A stretch of DNA of 64,000 bases from Diploptera punctata (lineage: Eukaryota > Arthropoda > Insecta > Blattodea > Blaberidae): the NCBI GenBank assembly GCA_030220185.1, contig JASPKZ010007797.1, positions 2,152,001 to 2,216,000 on the forward strand. The letters run 5' to 3'. Both the position numbers and the translations under genes were made by a program. Every line of letters starts with the position of its first letter. The stretch's first letter is position 1. A model generated the notes under the pieces. It had not been told where the DNA came from. It was given only the letters and a program-made list of their open reading frames with translations, and did no database searches. Of this stretch, positions 41,086 through 52,673 are shown one piece after another.

Positions 41086-41965
41086 GTTTTGGAAGTAGAA
41101 TCACTTTTCAAACATGTATTCTCCTTCAGATCTCGTCAAGGAAACATCCAGTTTTCTGGAAGCGTCCTCGACAGCTAGGAAGGGAATCAAGTCTGCATCC
41201 ATGAAACTAACTTCCAGCTATTTTAGAGATTTCTAAACCCTCTTTAGCTCTTGTGATAGCATATAGTTTCTCTCGTTGATGATGGTGAGTGATTTTATCC
41301 ATCGCCAGCGCTGACCAGACGCAGATCAGGAGACAAAGATCCAGTGGTCGGAAATTATCAAGCCTTCCCGACACTGGTCGTCGTTGATGTTCCTGATGAT
41401 GTTCTAGCCGTCACACCGAGCCACCAGGAGGAAGACTGCCACCACCGCAGAAGCCGCCAACCCTCAAAAGGGCAAGAGCGGGAAGCCAAGTCGACATTCC
41501 AATCAGGAACGGCTCTTTTCGGATTTAGCTGATCTGATTATAATTTAGAATTTTGAAAATTTATTGGACTTTAATAATTTTACTAGTGGGCACTAGGGCA
41601 CTCCGACATTTGCCTTAACATCAAGGGAAACCACTAAACCACCACCACCACTATGTATTGGAAATTGTGTCACTTCTCAAACATTCATTTTCCCTCTATG
41701 TCCGTCAGGGAAACATCCATTTTTTTATGGAAGCGTCCCCGACCAACTATGTGGGAATTGCTCATGAACAACAACTTCTGGCTATTCTAGGGATTTCCAA
41801 CCCTCTTTAGCCCTTGTGATTTAATTATTTCGTCGTTGTTATTTAATGATATATCTCCTGCCAACATTAATTATTTTGTCGTTGATATTTAATAATAATA
41901 TATCCTCTGCCCACGATAACTAGCCGTAGTCCGGTATCAAAGGTCCAGTGGTTGGACATACAAAT
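41086..41965. repeat. Diverged direct repeat, ~570-base spacing
   Basis: 41086-41260 and 41655-41835 align (GGAAACATCCA, TGGAAGCGTCC, TTCCAACCCTCTTTAGC-type blocks). A second pair (AAAGATCCAGTGGTCGG near 41336 and AAAGGTCCAGTGGTTGG near 41948) keeps about the same spacing, so an entire unit was duplicated. A GGGAAACCACTAAACCACCA segment lies between. No coding frame runs through both. Confidence 0.65.
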
Positions 41966-42289
41966 CCTGCTTTCAGTTTCTAGGTGAATTTATTTTCTAT
42001 GTTATTCTTAATATTCTTCAGCACACTGAGACATGCGATAAGACATGACACACCATCTCTAGCTTTGGAAGTAAAAAATTAAATGGTTTGATTTAATGTA
42101 TTTCAGAGGTATATTTTTCTCATATAAATGTATCCGTGCTATTGTGATTTCTATTGTTATTGCAATTTTTATCAATATATGGATGGTTTCTTCTGCTTGA
42201 ATATGTTAATGCAATTTTTTATCTTTTACTGATGATAATTTCATTTTGAATTAATATAAATTACTATGTTTGTTTATAAGTTAATTGAA

Positions 42290-43610
42290 GATTTTTTTTT
42301 ATAATTCCTTGAGTGTAAATGCTGTGGCATTAATGGGTGCATTTTGAATCATGTTATTTACTTGTGGTCTATTCATTGCTCTGAATTTATATTTTAGGCT
42401 GAGTTTCTTCAGGTTTTTGGTAATGGATTCTGTTTTTGTTATGTTATGAAGTGGAATTATGGAAAAAGACTTTTTTAGATTCATACAAATTCTTAGTGCT
42501 TTTCTATAGACTGTATTTTATTTTTTTGAATTCGTTTTTCTTAAATTTAATAAAAAGGGTACAGCGTATGTAATGGAAGACCTTATTATTGTGTTAACTA
42601 AATAGATTTTTGTCATATTATTCAAGTGTGAATTTTTTCGTGAAAATAGATGGAGTGTTTTAATAAAATGTTGTGTTCTTGTAATTATTTTATTTATGTG
42701 TTCAGTTAGGCTAAGTTTATCTGTTATGGTGATTCCTAAGTATTGTATGTGTTTTTTATATGGTATTTGTGTATTATCAATGACTATTGGGTGCTGTTGG
42801 AGTATCAATTTTTTACGTCTTTTCCGTTTTATCAGGATTGTTTGTGTCTTGTCTGTGTTGATAGTAATACGCCATTGTCTAGTCCAGTCCATGTAGCATG
42901 ATAGGATTTTATTCATTTTTGCACTGGCTATGTCCACCCGCGGTGCTGACACGCAGAAACACGTGCCATCCGCAAATTGGGCAAGGCCAGTGTCGTTTTC
43001 AGTAGGTTGGGGAATATCATGAACATATAAATTATATAATGTCGGACTGATTGCAGAGCCTTGTGGTGCACCTGCATTCATATTAATTTGGGTAGAGAGA
43101 TTATTATTTATTTTTACTTTGGCAGTTCTATTAGTTAAGAAGTTTGATATCCAACGTATAAGGTTAATTGGGTAATTTAGTCTAGTGAGTTTGATTCTTA
43201 ATCCATCATGCCACATGGAGTCGAAAGCTTTTTGAACGTCCATAGCAACTATGATTGAAGTAAATCCTTTATTGTAGTTTGCATTTTCTAATGGTGTAAA
43301 TACTCTTAGAAGCTGATCTGTAATTTCTACACCTGATCTGAATCCTGCTTGACTATCCGGGAGTGAGGTATTAATTAAGTTATTAAATATTGCAACTACT
43401 ATTCTTTCTAATAATTTTGAAATGGTATTAGTCAAACTAATAGGTCTATAAGAGATAACATTACTGGGGTCTTTATTAGGCTTAGGGAACATTAGTATGT
43501 GGGCTTCTTTCCATCTTTGTGGAATATATCCAAGAGTGAAGCTTGCTGAGAAAAGTTTAGTAATATAAATTAATGCTTTTTCAGATAAGGTAATTTCTCC
43601 TGCCTATTAT
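42290..43610 (-). mobile_element. Jockey/CR1-group LINE: reverse transcriptase, dead
   Basis: Upstream of the long frame, GYIPQRWKEAHILMFPKPNK (43492-43600) is the RT fingers entry. The 324-residue frame 42518-43492 then gives SYRPISLTNTISKLLERIV, motif A in AMDVQKAFDSMWHDGL, motif B GAPQGSAISPTLYNLYVHD, and motif C as FADG in place of FADD, so the second catalytic aspartate is gone. The YLGITITDKLSLTEHI thumb segment follows. After a frameshift near 42518 the C-terminal part continues (42299-42484). There is no endonuclease; the copy is 5'-truncated and dead. Confidence 0.85.
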
Positions 43611-43685
43611 TTAAATGTCCCGGACCGAAAAGAAAACAAGATTATGTAAACGCTAAGTTAATACACTAGATAATACCCGGCGTGC

Positions 43686-44567
43686 GCTGCCTACGCCTAA
43701 ATAAATAATAATGTGTTTTTACGTTTTGTTGAATAAGTAAAAGGAAAAATAATTATAAATTTATATCATTATTTTTAGATACCAGTGCTGATTACTCGGC
43801 GTTGCCCAAGAATCTACTTATCCCTATCTTCTTGGTATAAATTAGCTAAAATTGCTCTCATCGTTATTGTAGCTAAAACGACCAATAAAATAATTAATTC
43901 TATTTCGAAACTACCTTCCATACAATCCAAATGGTAAATAGAATTTCATCTTCCAAAATTTAATGTTCAAGCAATCACTAGGCCTATAAGTAAAGTGATA
44001 TCGTAATTATTTTTAGATACTCCTTGCTGTTTACCCGGCGTTGCCCGAGAATCTACATATCCCGATGTACTTGGCATAAATTAGCTGACAGACAAAATTC
44101 GTTATTTTGAGTTATCCGTAAAAAAAAAAAAATACCAGCGCGCCGTGCACTGTTATGCTTGCCCAGGAATCTACTTATCCTGATCTTCTTTTCATCAATG
44201 GAAGACAAAATTGGTTATTGTGAGTTATCCGTAGAAGATAAACACATGCTGTCGATGACTTTTTTTAGAGTTTTTTTTTTCAGATATTTAATTCTGTGTA
44301 CATTAATTTTGTGTAGGCTATATGTTATGGACTAGGGAGCGCAAGCCATTTAAGCGTCAAAAAAGGGACCTTTTTTCACGTTTTCACTACAAAGCGTGAT
44401 TTTTAAGAGTGTACAAGTTGAGTATCACAACTCTCTTATAGCCTATGTTCATCCCGGGAATCTCTTGAACATTTTTGCAAAAAGCCACATCACAATCGGA
44501 TGAACGGTATTGCAGCGCATGAAATACGAACAAATAAACAAACAAAAATTCATTTTTATTTATTAGA
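43686..44567 (-). mobile_element. Complete Helitron, 882 bp
   Basis: Minus strand: preceded by A, starts TCTAATAAATAAAAATGAAT (44567), ends with hairpin GGCGT...ACGCC, GGGTATTAT and CTAG (43689-43686), followed by T. Internally the block GAATCTAC(T/A)TATCC(C/T)GAT... repeats about three times at ~200-base spacing. No ORF. It sits directly upstream of an L0 LINE end. Confidence 0.88.
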
Positions 44568-44571
44568 TTGG

Positions 44572-44930
44572 CAGTTCCTGCATTACTTTATGGGAGTGAA
44601 ACTTGGATAATGACCAAAAAATTACAAAGTAGAATACAAAACTTAGAAGAACAAATGGCTGCACAAACTTGGATCGGGTAAAGAATGAAGATATAAGAAC
44701 AGGGTTAAATATATACCCATTCAATGATAAAATCAAGGAATATAGAGATAAACAGTTTAGATATGTAGAAAGAATGAATGTAACAAGATTACCAAAAGCA
44801 GCATTTAACTACAAGCCAAGAGGCTCAAGGAATGTAGGAAGGCCAGTGATAAGATAGACAGAACAACTGTGAGGCGGAACAGGCAATTTGCCTAGCCCGT
44901 GAAGTGAAGAAGAAGAAGACATTCATATTT
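44572..44930 (+). mobile_element. L0 LINE C-terminus with AAG tail
   Basis: VPALLYGSETWIMTKKLQSR, then VKNEDIRTGLNIYPFNDKIK and FNYKPRGSRNVGRP to the stop at 44857. The UTR ends AAGAAGAAGAAG (44907-44919). A frameshift follows the LEEQMAA segment. Confidence 0.8.
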
Positions 44931-44943
44931 TGTTTAATTATAG

Positions 44944-45310
44944 GTAAATAAATAAATAAATAAATAAATAAGTGTATATATATTATATATATATATATAT
45001 ATGTCATCCATCGCTGTGGTCTCGAGGTAAGGTGCTGCCTTGTCACGCAGCGGCCAGGGTTCGATTCCCGGTCGGGACAGGCTCCTGGGTGAGGTTTCTT
45101 TTTCGGGGTTTTTCCTGACCTGTAAGACAAATGTCAGCAAGCTTAGGGCCTAACAGTCCCCGAAAATCATCCGGCCATCATCATCATCCTTCACCGGTGT
45201 GGAAAGCAACGGGAAGCTACCACACCTATAATTCCCTAGTAAAGCTACAAAGCATAGCATGAAAATGCTATGATTGCAGTGAAAGATCTGCCCTCGGGCA
45301 GAATTACTAT

Positions 45311-45360
<50 letters not shown>
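44944..45360 (+). mobile_element. SINE-A copy 8 between AAATA/TA arrays
   Basis: AAAT and TA repeats (44944-45002), SINE-A 45004-45313 (B box GGGTTCGATTCCC, hairpin CTGCCCTCGGGCAG), then a TA array 45314-45354. Confidence 0.9.
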
Positions 45361-45364
45361 CTCT

Positions 45365-45540
45365 TATCCAGAGTATAGGACCTCACCGAAGCAACACAGC
45401 CGTGATACTGTATGTCTGCGTTATGGTTGAAAGCACCTCTGAATAGATTAGGTCAACTGAGAATTTGTGATGACCCCCGCCGGGGATTGAACTACTGAAC
45501 TTCCTGCACAGTCACATAACATCGCCGCGCAGCTTCCTGA
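45365..45540 (-). mobile_element. SINE-F, tRNA-like
   Basis: Minus strand: CTGCGCGGCGATGTTATGTG region, then B-box-like GTTCAATCCCCGG, then a GGTGCTTTCAACC... body. One copy only in this window, so the call is weak. Confidence 0.4.
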
Positions 45541-45937
45541 TTCTGATTGCTGTCAACAGCGCAGGCATACTCATTTCCGTAACACGAGAAACAATATTTC
45601 TCTCTTTGCTAACAATTTCCATGATGAATTGAATTGGTTCATTTTCATTGTTGGTCTACATGGGCCAGTTTCTTTATGTATCTTAGTATAACTTTTTCCT
45701 TAGTAGGTAGGTCATCTTTTACGTGAACCACATCGGCCGGACGTGACCTGTCGGGAGACGATTGTAAACTCTAGAATACACACATACCCTTTTTTTACCG
45801 CATAAGCATACGATGTACTTCGCTGGATACATGATCAGGCTTATTACCAAGGCCATCTACGGGACAACATGAACATTTAAGATAAGACACATTTTTTACT
45901 CATACATTCATACTAAACAAGACTTCTTCTTCTTCTC
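45541..45937. other. No feature recognised; CTT run at its end
   Basis: Unassigned. TTC repeats at about 45923-45951. Confidence 0.4.
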
Positions 45938-46195
45938 TTCTTCTTCTTCTTCTGGCGGATGTCTATGGATGTTTAGGGTGGAAAAATCTAAGGGAAAATC
46001 CTCCGGGAGGGACTTTATGCCGCGGTTCCTGAGTATGAATGTTTTCAGGCCCGTAAAAGAACTCCAAGGCCTCTGTGCAAAATTTAACCGACTTTCTTCC
46101 ATTCAGGTAATACCTTAGTTGCCTACTAGATGTCTCATTGAGGCTAAATTGTTACTATACTTAAATCGTTGATATCTGCAGGTAAATAAGCTTTA
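45938..46195 (+). mobile_element. SINE-E, head-truncated
   Basis: GGAAAATCCTCCGGGAGGGACTTTA through GTTTTCAGGCCCGTAAAA to CTACTAGATGTC match SINE-E 61783-62190 from just after its tRNA-like head. Confidence 0.75.
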
Positions 46196-46265
46196 CTAAA
46201 TTTGCTTCGTTATGAAACTTTCGCTACGGAGCACCCGAGTCTCCACGTGGGATGTGTGTGTTACA

Positions 46266-46923
46266 TACATACGTATATACATACATACATACATACATAC
46301 ATACATACATACATACATACATACATACATACATACATACATACATACATACATACATACATACATACATACATACATACATACATACATACATCCATAC
46401 ATACATACATCATCATACATACATACATACATACATACATACATACATACATACATACATACATCAACATACATACATACATACATACATACATACATAC
46501 ATACATACATACATACATACATACATACATACATACATACATACATACATACATACATACATACATACATACATACATACATACATACATACATACATAC
46601 ATACATACATACATACATACATACATACATACATACATACATACATTCATACATACATACATACATACATACATACATACATACATACATACATACATAC
46701 ATACATACATACATACATACATACATACATACATACATACATACATACATACATACATACATACATACATACATACATACATACATACATACATACATAC
46801 ATACATACATACATACATACATACATACATACATACATACATACATACATACATACATACATACATACATACATACATACATACATACATACATACATAC
46901 ATACATACATACATACATACATA
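46266..46923. repeat. CATA tetranucleotide array, 658 bp
   Basis: About 165 units with only four or five visible variants (CATC, CATCAT, CATCAA, CATT). Long open frames in several frames on both strands (up to 264 codons) are trivial products of the repeat, not genes. Confidence 0.99.
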
Positions 46924-46924
46924 C

Positions 46925-47082
46925 AGAAACAAATGGCGATTATACGTACGTTAAAAGAAAAGGATTGTCCAATTTAGTATTAATTTATGGCACAGTTGGG
47001 AAATAAAGTCAAAATCGACCACTTAGAAGAGTACAGGATGGATAATGAGACTGGAACAGGCTAATAAGCTTTTATCCTTATC
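46925..47082 (+). mobile_element. LINE 3' tail fragment
   Basis: CCACTTAGAAGAGTACAGGA...GACTGGAACAGGCTAATAAG is the terminal coding/UTR part of an L0-type LINE. Flanked by the CATA array and an ATT array. Confidence 0.45.
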
Positions 47083-47083
<1 letters not shown>

Positions 47084-47118
<35 letters not shown>

Positions 47119-47535
47119 TAACTAATTAACTAACTCACTGGCACTATCGAACCCGTAGGTCCATGGCAGCGCGGAAATAAGCTCTCCATACACCCTTATC
47201 CTCAGCTAATGTTTTCCAATCATCCCCTGTATAATCTACTTTCCTCAAATTATGGATAATGTTATTTTCCCACCTCATTCTTGGTCTACCAACTGGGCGT
47301 TCTCCCTCTGGTTTTTCTACAAGAAGCTTCCACGCATCTCTTTCACTCCCCCATTCGTGCCACATGTCCAGCCCATCACATTCTATGAGACTTAACTGTT
47401 CTTATTATATCTGGTTTCCTATACATATCTTGTAGCTAACTATTAAGTTGTTTTCTCCATTCGCCTGTCTTTTCATCTCTTTTTGGCCCAAAACATTCCT
47501 GAAAACTTTATTCTCAAATATTCGTAATCTTATTA
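47084..47535 (-). mobile_element. ATT array and RTE-1 3' copy
   Basis: The array 47084-47117 adjoins the RTE-1 tail (TTAG/AGTT repeats). The 418-base C-terminal copy follows (frame 47144-47365: GERPVGRPRMRWENNIIHNL). TATTATTATTGTTATT continues on the other side, so the insertion lies within an ATT array. Confidence 0.88.
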
Positions 47536-47579
47536 TTATTGTTATTATTATTATTTTTATTTTTTACACATAGTTTCAA

Positions 47580-47780
47580 CTTGAGTTTTTTTTCTCTTTA
47601 GCAATTTCCATTTCCTAAGCATTCGTTTTCTTCCAGTTCCCTTCCTCCTGGCTTCCTGGACATCATTCTTAGAAGGTGTTTGGATCGCACCAATCTCTTT
47701 GTCTCCAGTGGTATCAATTCTAGCATCTTCTTTGATTATGTTGTGTTGACCATTCCAATTGTTTTTCTTAATTATCGCTA
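47580..47780 (-). mobile_element. LINE C-terminal fragment (LE/LV-like)
   Basis: Minus strand: WNGQHNIIKEDARIDTTG, then NDVQEARRKGTGRKRMLRKW. Diverged from the GRRKRGRP form. Confidence 0.45.
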
Positions 47781-48059
47781 TATTTTAAACAGAAATTACA
47801 AACAAAACTGTATTTATTGGGATCACAGGAAGGGTACTTGGCTGGATAATAAATGCTGGTAGAGTTGTTGTTTAGTTTGCTGGCGCTAGAGGGTGGTACC
47901 AACAATAAGACACCATTATTATCCGTGAATAGAATTCCAGTAACAAAGAAAAGCCCTAGAGAAATACAGTTAACCTCTTTTCTCCTTCCTGCATTACGGG
48001 ATTGTAAAACGCTCCTGTTTTGACTCGTGCGCTGGTCACCTTCGGTTAAATTATTAATT

Positions 48060-48665
48060 ATTTATCATAAGTAATGTCACGAGTGATTTCCAATTTGTCT
48101 AGAGGATTTGCAAATCAAGAGTAGAATTTATTGGGATTATTTAAATAATAAAATTAAGCTATTTACTCAAAAGTCATTATTTAAATATAGTTACCGGTAT
48201 TTTAAAATGTTTATATATTTAATTAAACAGCGATGTTTGAAAACAAATCAGAAACGTGAGGTTATATTTATTTACTGCTACTTGATCTTATTATAAATTC
48301 CAAATAGGTTCGCAATATTGTAAGAATCCATCCTAGTGGAGAAATAATGAAACACATCAAACTGTATATCATAATCAACATTATAGGTTATTCATTTATT
48401 TTTTTTAATAAACAACTCAGTAAAATCAAGGAATCTATTCATTATTTGCTATATTCAATATATTTGTTGAAAAAAAATAATGTTCTGTCCTGTTCAGAAT
48501 ATTAAAAAATGAGGAGATTTCTTTATCACAAAAGCAGAAGCTGATAAAGAGAAATCGATAACGAGCGAGGTGAAACACGACTGCCATTGGTTGTAAAACA
48601 AAATTCATTGAAACGTGATTGGTTATTGACTACCATTTGGGGCATGAGTTAAATAGTCAAATAAG
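48060..48665 (-). repeat. R1 repeat, copy 3
   Basis: Runs from AAGTAATGTCACGAGTGATT to GGGGCATGAGTTAAATAGTC, collinear with copies 1 and 2. Terminal hairpin with GATTTCC...GGATTTGCAAATC. Confidence 0.75.
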
Positions 48666-48779
48666 GAATCTACAATAAAAACATGTGATTTTGCCCATTA
48701 ATCATATGTTTTGGAACTGACGAACTTATTAATCTAAGAATGTTTCAGAATTGTAGTCCAAAACTGAAGATAATCATAA

Positions 48780-50000
48780 ATATTGCCAAGGGGAAAACTG
48801 TACGTAATATTTATTGATTTCTCCAAAGCATTCGACACTGTCAACAGAAAACTGCTAGTGGCAAAACAGGAATGCCTAATCGGACGAGAACATTTCCTGA
48901 CGGCCACAATAAGAGATATTCTAGCGTGGAACGAGGTGTCCGTCCAGGACGGGACCTCCGTCTCAAAGCAAATATCGCAGACGACCGGTGTCCTACAAGG
49001 CGACCCCCTGAGCCCACTTCTATTCTCGATCGCCAACTGACGTCACACAGATCCTGGAGGGAAATGCCAAGCTCTACGTGTATGCGGACGACATGGCCCT
49101 GACATCCCCGTGCTGCGAGACACTGCAAGACAATTTCAACCGACTTGCAAAATGGGCAGATGAGAACGACCTGAAATTAAACGAGGACAAAACTGTCCAT
49201 ATGACCTTTAGGAAAGGAGGCAGACTAGCGGGAAAGGACAAGGTTATGCTGAATACCCGAGCGCTGTCCACAGTCAACAGTTTCAAATACCTAGGTATCA
49301 CTCTCCAGCCTAAGGGAAACTCCTTCAACCTGCATATATCGGACAGGACGAGCCAAGCAATCAAAGCCATGCACGAAATAAAAGACATAACCAAGATGTC
49401 CATGGAAGCAGCAATAAAACTCTTCCACACCAAGATTGTACACATAGCCACATAAGGTCTTCAACTGATATGGGATCATCTGGACGCCAACAGCTTTAGA
49501 CTCCTGGAAAAAGTGAAATCCATGTATTTGAAAAAGGCAGCGGGTCTGTCAAAGTTCGCACCCTCCCGCACGGTCTATGAACTGACAAAGGAGCTATTTC
49601 TCATAGAAGAGCTCCGATTGACGATTGAAACTGTTCCTGCCATCTACAGCGAGCTATAATACTGTACTAAGAGAGCTGCAGCTGAAAAAAGAATCCATTT
49701 GGACCGATTTCTACAACACCGATGCCATGATCTCAGAAGACGGGAAGAAGCCGAACTACGAACTACGACACCTAGTGACCCGGCTAGCAGTACACGGCTT
49801 CCATCACAGACTGTGCAAAACGAAACAGTTTCATGACCCGGGACCAGAATGCGTGTGCGAGCGATGCGGCATGTTATGCGAGAGATACCATGTGCTAAAG
49901 TGCAAAAACAGAGGGCAATCTCTGACAGGATTCTGTATGGACAGATAAACTAATATAGATTAACTAATCTTTGCACATTGTGCGCTATACATTATTATTA
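48780..50000 (+). mobile_element. LZ LINE: reverse transcriptase with few lesions
   Basis: 5'-truncated at RT motif A (VIFIDFSKAFDTVNRKLL), then motif B GVLQGDPLSPLLFSIAN. A single extra T near 49039 shifts the frame to LYVYADDMALTSPCCETLQD, where YADD is intact. The thumb (NSFKYLGITLQPKG) runs to a premature TAA at 49453-49455. A second frameshift near 49630 leads to the C-terminal VCERCGMLCERYHVLKCKN, a Cys/His motif (C-x-C-x2-C-x3-C-x3-H-x4-C). The tail has ATT repeats near 49990. Codon and GC content are higher than in the surrounding LINEs. Clade not assigned. Confidence 0.85.
49078..49455 (+). pseudogene. LZ RT palm/thumb frame with intact YADD
   Basis: The longest open piece of LZ (125 codons): YADDMALTS, then FNRLAKWADENDLKLNEDKT and VNSFKYLGITLQPKGNSFNL. 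Catalytic aspartates present. It ends at an in-frame TAA, beyond which the same frame continues as GLQLIWDHLDANSFRLLEKV. Confidence 0.85.
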
Positions 50001-50084
50001 TTAATAAATATAAATGTCCACATACAAAAATGACCGAAATACCGTACGTAATTTTCAAAAAAGTAAATACCCAAAATAAACACA

Positions 50085-50203
50085 TATCCCTATCGGAGGA
50101 CTTGTCCCTTGGCTTTTTCCATCCTAAAAATCCATCGGCTCCGGCCGAGTTTGAACCTGTGACTAGAGGCAAGGAACATAACCACTAGAACACCGCGGCC
50201 GAC
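50085..50203 (-). mobile_element. SINE-E head, 5' copy
   Basis: Minus strand: GTCGGCCGCGGTGTTCTAGT (A-box side), B-box region GGTTCAAACTCGG, then GGATTTTTAGGATGG. Only the first ~120 bases; a typical head-only fragment next to RTE-1. Confidence 0.8.
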
Positions 50204-50237
50204 AAAATAAAATTATTGAATTTAATTAAAATAACGT

Positions 50238-50970
50238 TAGGACTGGAAGTAAATATCAATAAAACTAAATATATGGTCACACGTAGAAATACATTATATG
50301 ATGGAAATGGACAGCTAATGACAAATGAGGGAAATTTTGAGGAAGTGGCTGAATTCAAATACCTAGGAACAATAATCACAAATAGGAATGAGATGCACAA
50401 AGAAATTAAACATAGGCTCAATTCTGGAAATGCGTGCTATTATGCATTGCAGAGACTCTTGATGTCCCAACTCCTTTCAAAAAACATTAAACTGAAAATA
50501 TATAAAACTATTATTCTACCAGTTGTATTATATGGGTGCAAAACATGGACTCTTACTTTAAGGGAGGAAAGGAGATTACAAGTATTCGAGAATAAAGTAC
50601 TTAGGAAAATGTTTGGACCAAAGAGAGATGAACGGACAGGTGAATGGAGAAGACTACTTAACAATGAACTGCATGGTCTTTATAGGAAGCAGGATATAAT
50701 AAGAACAGTTAAGTCTCGTAGACTGCGATGGGCAGGACATGTTGCACGTATGGGGAATGAAAGACTTGTAGGAAAGCCAGAAGGAAAACGCCCAGTTGGT
50801 AGACCAAGAATGAGGTGGGAGAATAACATTAACTATGATTTGAGGGAAGTAGATTATACAGGGAATGATTGGAAAGCATTAGCTCAGGATAGGGATGTAT
50901 GGAGAGATTGTGTTTGCGCGGCTATGAACCTACGGGTTCGATAGTGCCAGTAAGTAAGTAAGTAAGTAAC
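50238..50970 (+). mobile_element. RTE-1, 733-base copy with open C-terminus
   Basis: A frame of 242 codons (50216-50944) runs unbroken from the RT thumb (LGLEVNINKTKYMVTRRNTL) through VLYGCKTWTLTLREERRLQV to the stop after NLRVR. A 15-base in-frame deletion removes AWKLL-type residues. The tail is AGTA repeats (50948-50970). It supplies the reference for the 17 bases missing in the full-length copy. Confidence 0.9.
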
Positions 50971-51404
50971 CCTACGTTATCTTATCATATGGGTATTTGA
51001 GTTGAATTTAACTTGTAATGAAGCCAACAAGATGGCGGAGCAGAGTTTAGAAACCTGATGTTTATAAAATACTGTTCATGGAGGGTGAACACGTGTAAAT
51101 TATGGACGAATTTTAATTAGAACATCTTGCCGGATGAAACTGGGACGAGCTAAATTAACTCGTAAACTTAAACTCGCTAAATTAAAATACAACCTCGTCG
51201 CTCAATATCACAATCATTCCCGCCGCCATTCATGAATCCGTCAAACTGGATTGTTTCTCTAATAGCAGGAACATTTGTCTCTAATTCTTCTGTTTACCCT
51301 AGTTCTTTAGTTCTTTACTCAGTTGCGAAGAGAGACTGCTCTGAGCACCTCGACCTCAAGGAGCTATTGCGCTATTCCACTTTTTTATAAAATTAGAAAT
51401 TCTT
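50971..51404. other. No feature recognised
   Basis: Unassigned. Confidence 0.35.
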
Positions 51405-51581
51405 ATGATGAAAGTTAAAATTTAAATTGTACCTGTTGGTAGGTGCCGTCGTCCTCAACTTGTTAATATATTGTATATAAAATTAACTGGAGCGCTTTCG
51501 GAATGTTATATACAATATATTAACAAGTTGAGGACGACGGCACCTACCAAGAGGTACAATTTAATTTTTAACTTTCATCAT
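51405..51581. repeat. Palindrome with 76-bp arms
   Basis: The arms 51405-51480 and 51506-51581 pair with few mismatches around a 25-base loop (AATTAACTGGAGCGCTTTCG...). The stem carries a GC-rich core, GTGCCGTCGTCCTCAAC. No ORF. Foldback/MITE-like. Confidence 0.88.
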
Positions 51582-51689
51582 ATGACTTCACCTCAACGGA
51601 ATTTGATATGAATTTTACTAGCATTGATTAGAAATGCTTGCTCTGGCATTAATGTACCGGTACGTACTTAATTATATTTATTTATAAAT

Positions 51690-51862
51690 AGCTTGGTAGA
51701 CCAAGAATGAGGTGGGAGAATAACATTAACTATTATTTGAGGGAAGTAGATTATACATGGGATGATTGGAAAACATTGACTCAGGATAAGGATATATGGA
51801 GAGCTTATGTCCGCTTGGCCATGAACCTACGGGTTCGATAGTGCCAGTGAGTTAGTTAGTTT
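51690..51862 (+). mobile_element. RTE-1 3' end
   Basis: TTGGTAGACCAAGAATGAGG to GTGCCAGTGAGTTAGTTAG. Confidence 0.88.
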
Positions 51863-51899
51863 ATAGGTTTACAATTTAATAAAATATCTTCCTGTGCCT

Positions 51900-52136
51900 A
51901 AAGCTTTATTAAATGTTTTTCTTCTTTCTGCTAAGAAGAATACAGAATGGAAGACTACCAAAGGCCGTCTATGCATGGAAAATTGAAAGAAGGAGCAGAA
52001 AAGGAAGACCAAGAACAACCTGGAAGAATAACATTCAGAATTCAATGAGGAAACTTGGTTTAACGGATGAAGACACAGAGGACAGAGAACGATGGAGAAC
52101 TTTAACTAAGGGAAATTTGTGGAATGTTTGTTAGAA
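51900..52136 (+). mobile_element. LINE C-terminal fragment
   Basis: The frame 51913-52134 reads RRIQNGRLPKAVYAWKIERR, GRPRTTWKNNIQNSMRKLGL and the stop after DRERWRTLTKGNLWNVC. Confidence 0.7.
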
Positions 52137-52202
52137 TCTGATAATCTATAAGTCTATATAATTTATGTATTTTTTAAAACTCATGTTAATTATTAAGATT
52201 GG

Positions 52203-52660
52203 TTGGAGAAACCCTCAAAGATGAGGAAAATTCCCAAAATAAATGAATCTTCTTTCTCCACTCTTCTCTATCTTGCCATTCCAATTCTTCCGAACTTTAG
52301 CTTCCTCATACCTCTTCTTATATCATCCATCTATTTAAATCTAGATCGACCTCTCTTTCCTCTCGCAGATGGAATCCATTCCGAAGCTCGTATGGGTAAT
52401 CTTGTCTCTGGCATTCTACGTACATGGCCATACCGTTCTAGTTGTCTGTATCTCACAAAATCTAATATTGAATTTTGGACTTTCATGTTTAATCTAATGA
52501 TGGTATGTGTGACTTTGTCCAATTTAGAATGTCTAGTTGAGCGTCTAAAACAATCTATTTCAGTAGACATAAGCTTTAAACACAAAATTTTATTGAACTG
52601 TCAAGTTTCTGCACCGTATGTTAGCGTGCTTCTAATTATGGATTTATATAGTTGTAATTT
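52203..52660 (-). mobile_element. LINE C-terminal fragment
   Basis: The minus frame 52331-52585 (CFRRSTRHSKLDKVTHTIIR, LDFVRYRQLERYGHVRRMPE, ARGKRGRSRFK) continues upstream out of frame (TYGAETWQFNK-like near 52590-52640). It is cut by SINE-A. Confidence 0.75.
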
Positions 52661-52673
52661 TGTATATATTGTT

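Noticed and set aside
46196..47006. Open frames of 223-264 codons (YIHTYIHT / MYVCMYVC repeats)
   Set aside because: They are translations of the CATA array on both strands; no start context, no non-repeat domain.
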